Part shown: positions 6,904 to 14,596 of the stretch, in pieces
Position numbering within the stretch: position 1 is the first letter of the stretch
How the letters are laid out: each line of letters opens with the position of its first letter
DNA from: Streptococcus pseudopneumoniae
Lineage (GTDB): Bacteria > Bacillota > Bacilli > Lactobacillales > Streptococcaceae
DNA: 38,445 bases
Assembly: GCF_001074825.1 (NCBI RefSeq)
Contig: NZ_JUPG01000066.1
Location: 1-38,445 of the forward strand
Direction: 5' to 3'
Program-made: the position numbers and the translations under genes
Notes under the pieces: generated by a model
Told to the model about the DNA's origin: nothing
Seen by the model: the letters and a program-made list of their open reading frames with translations, nothing else
Databases searched by the model: none

Positions 6904-9900
6904 CTAGTCCATCATAGATGCAATTTCCATCATTGCTACAACGTTTGTTGGATTATCAGAAGTCAATGAATGATTTGCGAACCCAAGAGCAACACGGAAT
7001 TGTACATTCTTGTTTGCTGGGCTATAGCCATCCCCCATCATCATAGCTGCATAGTGACCTGGTGAATGTTTCCATACAGTATAGAAGTAATGAGCAAGTG
7101 CTTTTTCATTTGTAAGACTTACAATATCCCAAATAGATGATGTTTCTGCTACATTTTCTGTCATTGCATTTGTTTGTTTGTAGAATTCTGGATCATAAGC
7201 AGTTGACCAACGAGAACCGTCAGGACGTTTGTGCTTACCTTCCTTCTTACCTTGGTAACGTAATGAACCGTAATCTGCCATTTCATTTGCACGAACATTG
7301 GCAACTCGAGTTAGTTCGCTATCATCCGCTGCAATTGTTGCAGGAGTCAAGCCGATACGAGTACGCTCTTCGTTAAGAAGTTCCATGAAGTGTTCATTAA
7401 GTTTACGATTATCTATAATCTGTTCAAGCTTGTCAAGTTCTGCTTGAGAAAGGCGTGATGCTTTCCAAACTGAGACAAGTCCCATGTCTCGAGGAAGATC
7501 ATCTCCGTCATCTGTTTCATCAACAGCCACACGATCTTTATCAGCTTGAGAAAGATTATCGTGTAGATACTTAGCACTGCGGTGATCTTCATTGTTCGGA
7601 TCTAAACCGTTTTCACCTAAACTCTTAATATCTTTCCATGTGCCATCAATATCATAATTGTCATCACTTGTTGGAACAATGACATCTGTTGGATCAGCGA
7701 CACGTTTTTTCTTAGTACCATTAAAGGTAATGGTATCAACTGCATCCTTAGTTTCAACTAGCTCACGACTTTTAACAGTTCGTTCACCAGTTTTATTGTT
7801 TACTGAAATAACTTTGCGGTAACGTTTGAATCCGTCACGCCCATTTTCAGTACGACTTTCACCCTCAAAAAGGGTAGAGTCATTTTCAGTTCGAGAACCA
7901 TGAGAAATTGTTTCAGTTTCTTCTTCAGTAACTTCAGACATCAATTTCTTAGTTCCATAATGAACAACTTTTTGTTTTGCTGGAACAGAGTTGATAAGTT
8001 CACGACTGATTTCTGTGCGGGTTTGATTTTCATCATTTAGATACTTAACTTTATAAGTTTCTTTACCATTTACAGCATCTTCAACAGTTTCATCACCTTC
8101 AAAAAGATTAGAATCTGCTACTCGTTTTTCACCTACAGAAACAATGACTTTATCTTCATTCACATAAGTATAACGTTCTTTTGTTCCCTTAAAGGTAATG
8201 GTATCAACTGCATCCTTAGTTTCAACTAGCTCACGACTTTTAACAGTTCTTTCACCGGTTTTGTTGTTTACTGAAATAACTTTGCGGTAACGTTTATAAC
8301 CGTCACTTCCATCTTCAGTACGAGATTCACCTTCGAAAAGGGTAGCATCATTTTCTGTTCGATAACCATGAGAAATTGTTTCAGTTTCTTCTTCAGTAAC
8401 TTTAGACATCAATTTCTTAGTTCCATAATGAACAACTTTTTGTTTTGCAGGGACAGTTTTGATTAGTTCACGACTGACTTCTGTACGGTTTTGATTTTCA
8501 TCATTACTGTACTTAACTTTGTAAGTTTCTTTACCATTTACAGCATCTTCAACAGTTTCATCGCCTTCAAAAAGATTAGAATCTGCTACTCGTTTTTCAC
8601 CTACAGCGGTAATAACTTTGTCTTCGTTAGCATAAGTGTAACGATCTTTGGTTCCAACTTCGACTACTTCATCAACTGCTGGAACAGTTTCAGTATTGAC
8701 TAGTTCACTCTTAACAAGTTTACCATCTTCATAGTAGTCTTTGTAGTTTTCGATAATCTCACCGTTTTTACCTTTAGTTTTAACAACTCGTTGATCAGAG
8801 AAAAGCTTGTCACTTTTAACTTCTACAGTCTTGAAGTTTTCTCCAGCTTTACGCTCAACTCGAGTTTTGTTTTCTGTCAAAACTTTATGTGTTCCAACTC
8901 GAACAACTTCTTTAACAGGTTTGACCTCATCACTTTTCACTACAGATGAACGACCATTTCCGTAAACAATTGTAGTTTCTGTATAAGAACCTTTTTGACC
9001 CTTAGTTTCTACTACACGTTTCCCTTCATTTAGTGTTTCGTCTTTAACTTCTTCAGTTTCGTAATTTACTTCAACTGTTCGAGAAGTGCGGCTTGTTTCA
9101 ACATTTTCACCGGTTCCGATTTCAACAATTTCATAAACTGCAGGAACTTCATTTTCTCGTTTTTCATCACGAGAAACTTCTTTTCCATCTGGAGTGGTTA
9201 CAACTGTAGTAATAAGTTCGTAAGAACCATCCTTACCAGCTTGAATTACTTTTTTCTCACCTTTAGGAAGGTCTGGGTTTGTGTTGCTGGTAACTTTATG
9301 TTCAACTGTATGATTTTCACGAGTTACAGTTTCAATGTTTTTCTTAGCAACTTTTGTTCCGACATGAACAACTCTATTTTTTGCCTCTTTTTGAGTAGAT
9401 GAAATAAGAGTACGACCAGTTTCAACACCATCTTCAAGTGTTACAGTGAAAACTTCAAGTTTTTCACCATTTTGACCGGCTTCCACTTCTTTTTCTACTC
9501 CAGCATCCAAATTTTCATCTGGAACGTATTCTGTACCTGGAAGAATAGGAGTGCGAACCACTTCTTCTTTTGTAGTACGAACCACTTCTTTAGAAATTTT
9601 AGTACCAACATGGATAACTTTATCAACTGCAGGAGTTGTTTGTGTTCCTGTTACTACACGATTAACTTCTACACCATTCTCAATAGTAATCGTGTAAGTT
9701 GTTTCTGTTTTTCCTGCAACACCTTCTTGAACAACTTGAGTCTCCCCAAAGTTAAGGTTTGCATCTGGGACATGTTGTACCCCAGGTTCAATAACAGAAG
9801 TTTGTACTTCAGTTCGAGTAGTTACGACTTTTTTAACTTCAGGCTGAGCTGGAACAGCAGGTTGAGCTTCTACAGCAGGTTTACCATTTTCTGCTGGTTG

Positions 9901-10935
9901 AGCTGGAACTTCAGGTTTTCCTGGAATAGCTGGTTTAGTAACTTCTTCAGTCGTTGTTTCGCCAACTACAGTATTAGTTTTACCAGTTTCAACTTGTTCT
10001 TTATTCCCTGGAAGGTTTGATTGATTACCTTCTACCTTATCTTTTTTCTCTTCTAAAGTCTTTTCTTCTTTAGTTGGAGTTCCGGTTGTTTGGTCTTTGT
10101 TTTCAGGAACAATTGGAGTTTTCACTTTCGATTCAACTTCTTTTTTATCTTCCTTTTTATCTAAGACCTTATCTTTTTCTGGTTTAGCTTCAGGCAACGC
10201 AGGCTGAACTTCAGGAGTGCCTTTTTCACTAATTACCAACTCAGGTAATTTAGGTTGAACTTCAGGAGTGCCTTTTTCGCTAATTACCAACTCAGGTAGG
10301 TTAGACTGAACTTCAGGAGTGCCTTTTTCACTAACTACCAATTCTGATAGTTTCGGTTGAACAGCTGAAATACCTTTGTCATCTGTAACTACAAGTGATG
10401 GTAGTTCTGGTTGAACAACTCGTTTCCCTTTTTCTGATGTTGATTTTTCTACTTCAACTTTTTCAGTTAAGTTATCAGATTTTTCCAATATTTTATTATC
10501 TTTATTACCTACTTCTGATCTAGAAAGTTGCTCAACTTCTTCACCCTCAGTTCTTACCTGTGACTTAAGTTTTTCCTCTACCTTCGTTATTTCTGATAAT
10601 TTTTCATATGATTTATCAATAGATTTAATCGAATCTTCAGCACCAACTTTTTTAGTAGCTACAAATGCTTTAGACAATTCCTCTTTAGCATCTACTTTAG
10701 GTAGAAAACTCTTCTCTGTTTCTTTAATAGTATCAGTTGTTGTGTATTCTTTTTCTTTTGAAGAAGAGTATGAAACGGTAACACTTTCACATTGTCCTTG
10801 ATTTTGACTCGATTGATTTTGCAATACAACTGTTCCAGCTGAAATTCCTAAAAGCGCTACAATTGCTGCTGAGATTACCCAACCTCTTCTACCTTTTTTC
10901 AAAGTCTTTTTTTCATTAGTATTTTGTCTATCCAT
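6904..10935 (-). CDS. Membrane-anchored surface protein with nine G5-type repeats and a CAP/SCP domain
   Basis: A 1343-aa surface protein. After a short basic N-terminus (KKGRRGW) comes one hydrophobic segment at about 18-38, most simply a signal anchor. No LPXTG sorting signal is present, so the protein probably stays attached by its N-terminus. Residues about 170-250 hold 17-residue repeats around SEKGTPEVQPKLPELVI, followed by a Lys/Glu/Pro-rich stalk to about 365. From about 368 to 1081 there are nine units of roughly 78 aa ending in (V/I/F)xxGT(K), the G5 pattern; the last four form two copies of a 156-aa block. Residues about 1175-1330 are a CAP/SCP domain with HKRPDG (His 1235), TENVAE and HSPGHYAAM (His 1294), so the usual His/Glu cavity looks intact. 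Its function is unknown; adhesion, peptidoglycan or lipid binding are all possible. It is last in the unit with the two membrane proteins upstream (46 bp gap). Confidence 0.85.
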   Translation of the reverse strand: MDRQNTNEKKTLKKGRRGWVISAAIVALLGISAGTVVLQNQSSQNQGQCESVTVSYSSSKEKEYTTTDTIKETEKSFLPKVDAKEELSKAFVATKKVGAEDSIKSIDKSYEKLSEITKVEEKLKSQVRTEGEEVEQLSRSEVGNKDNKILEKSDNLTEKVEVEKSTSEKGKRVVQPELPSLVVTDDKGISAVQPKLSELVVSEKGTPEVQSNLPELVISEKGTPEVQPKLPELVISEKGTPEVQPALPEAKPEKDKVLDKKEDKKEVESKVKTPIVPENKDQTTGTPTKEEKTLEEKKDKVEGNQSNLPGNKEQVETGKTNTVVGETTTEEVTKPAIPGKPEVPAQPAENGKPAVEAQPAVPAQPEVKKVVTTRTEVQTSVIEPGVQHVPDANLNFGETQVVQEGVAGKTETTYTITIENGVEVNRVVTGTQTTPAVDKVIHVGTKISKEVVRTTKEEVVRTPILPGTEYVPDENLDAGVEKEVEAGQNGEKLEVFTVTLEDGVETGRTLISSTQKEAKNRVVHVGTKVAKKNIETVTRENHTVEHKVTSNTNPDLPKGEKKVIQAGKDGSYELITTVVTTPDGKEVSRDEKRENEVPAVYEIVEIGTGENVETSRTSRTVEVNYETEEVKDETLNEGKRVVETKGQKGSYTETTIVYGNGRSSVVKSDEVKPVKEVVRVGTHKVLTENKTRVERKAGENFKTVEVKSDKLFSDQRVVKTKGKNGEIIENYKDYYEDGKLVKSELVNTETVPAVDEVVEVGTKDRYTYANEDKVITAVGEKRVADSNLFEGDETVEDAVNGKETYKVKYSNDENQNRTEVSRELIKTVPAKQKVVHYGTKKLMSKVTEEETETISHGYRTENDATLFEGESRTEDGSDGYKRYRKVISVNNKTGERTVKSRELVETKDAVDTITFKGTKERYTYVNEDKVIVSVGEKRVADSNLFEGDETVEDAVNGKETYKVKYLNDENQTRTEISRELINSVPAKQKVVHYGTKKLMSEVTEEETETISHGSRTENDSTLFEGESRTENGRDGFKRYRKVISVNNKTGERTVKSRELVETKDAVDTITFNGTKKKRVADPTDVIVPTSDDNYDIDGTWKDIKSLGENGLDPNNEDHRSAKYLHDNLSQADKDRVAVDETDDGDDLPRDMGLVSVWKASRLSQAELDKLEQIIDNRKLNEHFMELLNEERTRIGLTPATIAADDSELTRVANVRANEMADYGSLRYQGKKEGKHKRPDGSRWSTAYDPEFYKQTNAMTENVAETSSIWDIVSLTNEKALAHYFYTVWKHSPGHYAAMMMGDGYSPANKNVQFRVALGFANHSLTSDNPTNVVAMMEIASMMD
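7723..8658 (-). repeat. Tandem duplication of a 468-bp G5-pair block
   Basis: Two direct copies with a period of exactly 468 bp (156 codons) inside the G5/CAP gene, 7723-8190 and 8191-8658. Each copy encodes two G5-type units (KxRYTYxNEDKV... and KKLMSxVTEEETE...). By eye the encoded copies differ at roughly one residue in ten, far closer than the other G5 units are to each other, so the duplication is recent and copy number may vary between strains. Confidence 0.85.
10190..10420 (-). repeat. 51-bp tandem repeats in the N-terminal stalk of the G5/CAP gene
   Basis: GGAGTGCCTTTTTC recurs at 10214, 10265 and 10316, giving a 51-bp period. The repeats encode about four 17-residue units of the form VQPKLPELVISEKGTPE, the outermost ones diverged. 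Confidence 0.85.
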
Positions 10936-10981
10936 CTTTATTTTCCTGACTTTTCAATGATTATACTTTTACATACTTACA

Positions 10982-11413
10982 CTATCTAATATATTTTTTA
11001 GAAAAACGATAATTTCTAACAGTACCTATAATGCCTCCTAGGCTACATGTAAATAAAATCAAAATAAAAATGGAAAATCTATCGCCAATTACTTTAATAC
11101 TATATAGATAATTAAAAATTAAAAATAAAGGTAGCGAAATTGGCAGTATAGTACAGCTCACAGCAGCTCGTCTCATTTCTTTGGTCTCTCCACTCATAAA
11201 CCAAGTCAAAGGTAAAAATCTCATCCAATTTAAATATTCTTTCTGTTGGACTTTTTCTTCAAACAAATGAGTAAATAAAGTATAAAACGGCAATGCGACA
11301 TAGTAAGTTGCTTTGACTAAAAAGTACATTACAGTTATAAAAATGGCAAAACCCCACCACATATCTCTAACTGTTTGATCAATATCACTTTCATATTTCG
11401 GTTTTCCAAACAT
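10982..11413 (-). CDS. Unrecognised 143-aa membrane protein of the G5/CAP locus
   Basis: I do not recognise the family. The sequence begins with MFGKPKYESDIDQTVRDMW, then a hydrophobic stretch at about 20-47, a polar loop with FEEKVQQKEYLNWMRFLPLTW, and two hydrophobic segments at about 83-107 and 112-130, ending in a basic tail (RNYRFSKKYIR). That suggests three or four membrane passes with the basic C-terminus inside. It lies 18 bp after the 303-aa gene and 46 bp before the G5/CAP gene, so all three probably form one transcript. A helper in export or anchoring of the surface protein is a guess from position only. Confidence 0.7.
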   Translation of the reverse strand: MFGKPKYESDIDQTVRDMWWGFAIFITVMYFLVKATYYVALPFYTLFTHLFEEKVQQKEYLNWMRFLPLTWFMSGETKEMRRAAVSCTILPISLPLFLIFNYLYSIKVIGDRFSIFILILFTCSLGGIIGTVRNYRFSKKYIR

Positions 11414-11431
11414 CTTATTTCTCCTAATCTA

Positions 11432-12343
11432 TTATTTCATTAAATTTGTAAATGTATTAATTGTTGTCATTTTGTTATTGTAATCAACTTTTCTTTGTAA
11501 TTCTTGAAACTGATAATTTAATTGCTCTGTCCTCATCATGTCTTCATACATATTTTGCGCTTGGCCTAGGTCATAGGCTCTACCTTGATCAATTACATTA
11601 ACCATATAAGCAAAAGCATCAAAATGAATATCTAACCCTGCTTGTTGCCTTGCATAAACAAATGGAATACTATTCAATTTCTCCATACAATAGTTTCTAG
11701 CTTGAGCAACTTCATCCTTATGTTTTTTTACTTGATCTGCTATTGGTTTTTCATGCTTCACTCGTTGATAAGCAAAATAAATTGGAGACCATAGCAGAAC
11801 CCATGCTCCCACCCAAAGAGAGTATTCAAAAGGTTTACTTAAGATTCCTAAACCAGAACTAGAAAATTCACCCAGTCTATCTATATAGGCAACTAAGAAC
11901 AATGATCCTAAAATTCTGAAAATCCATCCCAAAACACTTAATTTCGGGTTGATAAGAGAAACATGTTTTCCATCTACTATATAAAGATACTTAGTCAGAT
12001 CTTCTACTCTTTTAGACCAAATAGCAGCTTCAACTATTAAGTTTCTACTACGTTTAGGCTCTTCTATTGTCGAAAGATATTCTTGTAAAACAGTCTGGTA
12101 TGATTGCGGATTAGCGATAGGATAATATTCATATTTTTTGCCTTCTGCAGTAATGACATCAAGTGAATGGTATGCACCATTATCAAAAACTTCAGACCAA
12201 TGTTTATTTGGTAACCTCCCTTTTACATAGGCTTCCCAAATAGTCCATTCATCAAACAAATCTGACTTAGATTCATCCGGAATAATTCCTAAAAAATAAT
12301 CTAACTCATTCTCCTCTTGAGAAATAATATCATTCTTATTCAT
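11432..12343 (-). CDS. Unrecognised 303-aa membrane protein, first gene of the G5/CAP locus
   Basis: The family is not recognised. I place the start at 12343 (MNKNDIISQ), because GGAAAGGAGA lies 7 nt upstream; a longer frame back to 12499 would run through the promoter and operator. Residues 1-130 are polar and acidic with several Trp/Tyr (DEWTIWEAYVKGRLPNKHW). Two hydrophobic segments follow at about 138-160 and 172-195. The rest, to 303, is a soluble helical tail rich in Gln, Met and Asn with coiled-coil character (QLNYQFQELQRKVDYNNKM). Topology is probably two membrane passes with large cytoplasmic ends. It is divergent from the small Cro/C1 regulator and likely controlled by it. Confidence 0.7.
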   Translation of the reverse strand: MNKNDIISQEENELDYFLGIIPDESKSDLFDEWTIWEAYVKGRLPNKHWSEVFDNGAYHSLDVITAEGKKYEYYPIANPQSYQTVLQEYLSTIEEPKRSRNLIVEAAIWSKRVEDLTKYLYIVDGKHVSLINPKLSVLGWIFRILGSLFLVAYIDRLGEFSSSGLGILSKPFEYSLWVGAWVLLWSPIYFAYQRVKHEKPIADQVKKHKDEVAQARNYCMEKLNSIPFVYARQQAGLDIHFDAFAYMVNVIDQGRAYDLGQAQNMYEDMMRTEQLNYQFQELQRKVDYNNKMTTINTFTNLMK

Positions 12344-12365
12344 CCATAAGTCTCCTTTCCTTGTT

Positions 12366-12423
12366 ATTTTATCATATTGTGGACATATACACAATATGAA
12401 CTCAGATACTTTTTTCTTATAAT
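12366..12423. promoter_or_regulatory. Divergent promoters with a palindromic operator for the G5/CAP locus
   Basis: Minus strand: -35 TTGTGT (12394-12389), 17-nt spacer, extended -10 TGA-TAAAAT (12371-12366), leading to the 303-aa gene. Plus strand: -10 TATAAT at 12418-12423 before the regulator, with only a weak -35. A perfect inverted repeat with 9-bp arms, CATATTGTG at 12373-12381 and CACAATATG at 12390-12398, separated by 8 bp, fills the space between the minus-strand -35 and -10 and touches the plus-strand -35 region. A dimeric repressor bound here would shut the operon and perhaps its own gene. The regulator at 12440 is the obvious candidate; binding is inferred. Confidence 0.7.
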
Positions 12424-12439
12424 TAAATAAAAGGAGTTG

Positions 12440-12676
12440 ATGACGATAATCAGTTTTAACCCACTCTGGGCTACAATGAAGAAAAAAGAAGTTTCTCAAT
12501 ACAAGTTATTAAAATCCGGAGTTGATAATAAAACTCTTGACAGCCTAAAGAAAAATAAAAACATAACTTTACTAACTTTAGAAAAGCTATGTCGGATTTT
12601 AGATTGTCTTCCAAATGATATCGTTGAATTTATCGAAGAAACTCCCGATTCTAATATTCGTAACACATTTATCTAG
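12440..12676 (+). CDS. Small Cro/C1-type (Xre, HTH_26-like) transcriptional regulator
   Basis: A 78-aa protein that is essentially a single lambda-repressor-type helix-turn-helix. The opening SFNPLWATMKKKEVSQYKL, the segment LDSLKKNKNITLLTLEKLC and the end LDCLPNDIVEFIEE match the pattern of compact Xre proteins in which each half of the fold is recognisable. The ATG at 12440 starts the conserved beginning; AAGGAG ends only 3 nt before it, an unusually short spacing, and a TTG codon sits between. It is transcribed away from the membrane-protein and G5/CAP genes and has no ligand or protease domain, so it is probably an autoregulated local switch. It could also respond to a partner protein that is not visible here. 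Confidence 0.85.
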   Translation: MTIISFNPLWATMKKKEVSQYKLLKSGVDNKTLDSLKKNKNITLLTLEKLCRILDCLPNDIVEFIEETPDSNIRNTFI

Positions 12677-12751
12677 TTCTAATATTTATTCTTATGTCAT
12701 AATATCTACGTTATATACCCTCCCTACCATTGTTCACGATATAAACCAAGT

Positions 12752-12809
12752 AATACTCTTCAAACCACATCAGCTTCATCTTGGATTATATTTGATTTTC
12801 ATTGAGTAT
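12752..12809 (+). repeat. Degraded BOX element remnant (boxA fragment joined to boxC fragment)
   Basis: The text TACTCTTCAAACCACATCAG followed by CTTCATCTTGG resembles boxA with an internal deletion, and TTTGATTTTCATTGAGTAT resembles the boxC end. BoxB is missing. It lies between the regulator gene and the pyrE terminator, right at the edge of the accessory locus. Confidence 0.65.
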
Positions 12810-12833
12810 CAGATCCAATAAAAACACAAAAAG

Positions 12834-12864
12834 AAATCAGGTAATCCTAGTGACTACCTGATTT
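12834..12864. terminator. Terminator after pyrE
   Basis: Perfect 10-bp arms AAATCAGGTA (12834-12843) and TACCTGATTT (12855-12864). On the minus strand the hairpin is followed by CTTTTTGTGTTTTT, 9 bp past the pyrE stop codon. Confidence 0.85.
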
Positions 12865-12872
12865 TCTATGTT

Positions 12873-13505
12873 TTAGGCATTTTGCCAATTCTCTTGGTCT
12901 TCTTTAAATCGTTTTAGAAGGTCGAGGCCTTCTGGTGTGATGTAACCTTCTTCTTGGGCTAGATGAATCAATTCACTGTAGTTAGAAAGCGTCACAAGTT
13001 TGACACCTGCGTCTGCGAAGTTCTTATCTGCTTTTGGCAGTTGGTAACTGAAAATCGCTACAACACCGAGAACCTCTGCTCCTTCTCGTTTAGCTGCTGC
13101 AACAGCTTCAAGAACAGAACCACCAGTTGAAATAAGATCTTCAACCACTACCATTTTTTGACCTTGAGCTACGCGACCTTCGATTTGGTTACCAGCTCCG
13201 TGGTCTTTTGGTTTGCTACGGATATAGGCAAATGGCAAGTTCATCTTATCAGCAATAATAGCTCCGTGTGGAATCCCTGCTGTCGCAGTTCCTGCAATGA
13301 CTTCTACCTCTGGAAAGGCTTCTTTAATAGCTTCCACAAAGCCATTTTCAATTAGGGTACGAGTTTCTGGATAGGCTAGTGTCACACGATTATCAGTATA
13401 AATCGGTGACTTGATACCAGATGCCCAAGTGAAAGGCTCCTCTGGTTTGAGGTAAACGGCTTGAATTTTCAAGAGGTGGCTAGCGATATCTTTAGCAAGT
13501 GTCAT
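12873..13505 (-). CDS. pyrE: Orotate phosphoribosyltransferase PyrE
   Basis: A 210-aa cytosolic enzyme that joins orotate and PRPP to give orotidine monophosphate in de novo pyrimidine synthesis. The type-I PRTase PRPP loop is [12 protein letters not shown] at 119-130, and the flexible catalytic loop includes RSKPKDHG at 96-103. The length is standard. AAAAGGAGAATACC precedes the ATG. It follows pyrF by 33 bp and shares its promoter and PyrR-type leader; the terminator is at 12834-12864. Confidence 0.96.
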   Translation of the reverse strand: MTLAKDIASHLLKIQAVYLKPEEPFTWASGIKSPIYTDNRVTLAYPETRTLIENGFVEAIKEAFPEVEVIAGTATAGIPHGAIIADKMNLPFAYIRSKPKDHGAGNQIEGRVAQGQKMVVVEDLISTGGSVLEAVAAAKREGAEVLGVVAIFSYQLPKADKNFADAGVKLVTLSNYSELIHLAQEEGYITPEGLDLLKRFKEDQENWQNA

Positions 13506-13538
13506 GGTATTCTCCTTTTGTTTTTCTAATCTAGTTCT

Positions 13539-14240
13539 TTAATTCCAGTCCTGTGTCCATTCATCCTTGATGGCATGATAAGCTGCAACAGGATCCTCAG
13601 CTTGGGTAATGGGACGTCCCACTACAATATAGTCACTGCCGATTTGATAAGCATCTGCTGGCGTCATCACACGTTTTTGATCTCCAACCGCAGCACCTGC
13701 AGGACGAATGCCCGGTGTCAGACAGATAAACTCTGGATTGGTAGCCTGCTTGATGACTTGCACTTCCTGAGCCGAGCAAACGACACCATCCAAGCCAGCT
13801 TCAGCTGTCTTCTTAGCATAATGAATGACAGACTCTTGCAGGCTGGTTTGGATATTTTGAAACTCCTGCATCTGGGCTTCTGACGTTGAGGTCAGCTGAG
13901 TGACAGCAATCAATTTGGCTTGTGTCCCCAGACCTTCACGCGCAGCCTTCATCATCTCCACACCGCCAGCAGCATGAACATTAGTCATATCCACACCAAG
14001 CTGAGACAGAACCTTCATGGCTGATTTTACTGTATTGGGAATGTCATGCAGCTTGAGATCCAAAAAGACACTGTGACCCAGGCCTTTCAAGTAGGACACA
14101 ATCTCAGGCCCCGTTGCGTAATAAAGCTCCATCCCTACCTTGAGATAAAGGCTTTCTTCTGCTGGGAAAAGAGCTAAAAATTCCTTGACCGCCTCAAAAC
14201 TAGGAAAATCAAGAGCAATGACTGGACGATGTTCTCGCAT
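13539..14240 (-). CDS. pyrF: Orotidine 5'-phosphate decarboxylase PyrF
   Basis: A 233-aa TIM-barrel enzyme that decarboxylates OMP to UMP, the last step of de novo UMP synthesis. The catalytic DLKLHD motif is at 61-66 and the phosphate-binding region TPGIRPAG lies near 175-182. The start has AAAAGGAG 8 nt upstream. It is the first gene of pyrF-pyrE, controlled by the attenuator at 14292-14391. In pneumococcus I recall other genes between divIB and pyrF; here they are directly adjacent apart from the leader and a short repeat element. Confidence 0.96.
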   Translation of the reverse strand: MREHRPVIALDFPSFEAVKEFLALFPAEESLYLKVGMELYYATGPEIVSYLKGLGHSVFLDLKLHDIPNTVKSAMKVLSQLGVDMTNVHAAGGVEMMKAAREGLGTQAKLIAVTQLTSTSEAQMQEFQNIQTSLQESVIHYAKKTAEAGLDGVVCSAQEVQVIKQATNPEFICLTPGIRPAGAAVGDQKRVMTPADAYQIGSDYIVVGRPITQAEDPVAAYHAIKDEWTQDWN

Positions 14241-14291
14241 AGATTTCTCCTTTTACCTTTGCTAGTGAGAGAGCCTGGGCAACAGAAGCCA

Positions 14292-14391
14292 CAAAAAAAG
14301 GAACCTGCCAACAGCAAGGTTCCACGAAAAATGGGTAGTCTCCACCCTTTCACCGTCTAACCTTAGCTGCCTCTCTGGACTGCTTTAAAGG
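14292..14391 (-). promoter_or_regulatory. PyrR-type attenuator leader of pyrF-pyrE
   Basis: On the minus strand a stem-loop CCTTTAAAGCAGTCCAGAGA continuing into GGCAGCTAAGG (14391-14361) contains AGTCCAGAGAGGC, the conserved loop recognised by PyrR. Downstream lies a terminator hairpin with arms GGAACCT / AGGTTCC (14323-14300) and a T-tract at 14299-14293. When UMP-bound PyrR holds the first loop, the terminator can form and transcription stops before pyrF. The mechanism is known for the family; pyrR itself is outside the window. Confidence 0.85.
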
Positions 14392-14400
14392 TTTTTTTCT

Positions 14401-14429
14401 ATTCTATTATTTCTACTAGCACTTGTCAA
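14401..14429 (-). promoter_or_regulatory. Promoter of pyrF-pyrE
   Basis: Consensus -35 TTGACA (14429-14424), 17-nt spacer and -10 TAGAAT (14406-14401) on the minus strand, just upstream of the PyrR loop. Confidence 0.85.
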
Positions 14430-14448
14430 GTAAAAACATGGTCACGTA

Positions 14449-14557
14449 TGTGTCGCGATTTTTGAGAAACTCCAAAATTCCATATAAATAAATGTATGTA
14501 CACAAAAGGATTGCATATACTTATATGCTTTTTACATTTCTCAAAACTCTAGACACT
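14449..14557. mobile_element. RUP-like miniature inverted-repeat element
   Basis: Imperfect terminal inverted repeats of about 20 bp (GTGTCGCGATTTTTGAGAAA at 14450-14469 against the reverse complement of 14537-14556; 17 of 20 agree, including a perfect 10-bp core TTTTGAGAAA). The span between the outer ends is 107 bp, the size reported for the RUP element of pneumococcus, and TA dinucleotides flank it on both sides. It has no coding capacity. The assignment to RUP rests on size, TIRs and TA flanks, not on an alignment to a reference. Confidence 0.6.
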
Positions 14558-14596
14558 TACCATGGGCACTGAAGAACTATAAGAGAAAAGCTAAAC

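Noticed and set aside
9472..10020. 182-codon plus-strand frame inside the G5-CAP gene
   Set aside because: Ser/Phe/Asn-rich antisense shadow of repetitive coding sequence, without a ribosome site or family resemblance.
12344..12499. N-terminal extension of the 303-aa membrane protein overlapping the divergent regulator
   Set aside because: It would read through the operon's own -10 and palindrome; the ATG at 12343 has a strong ribosome site.
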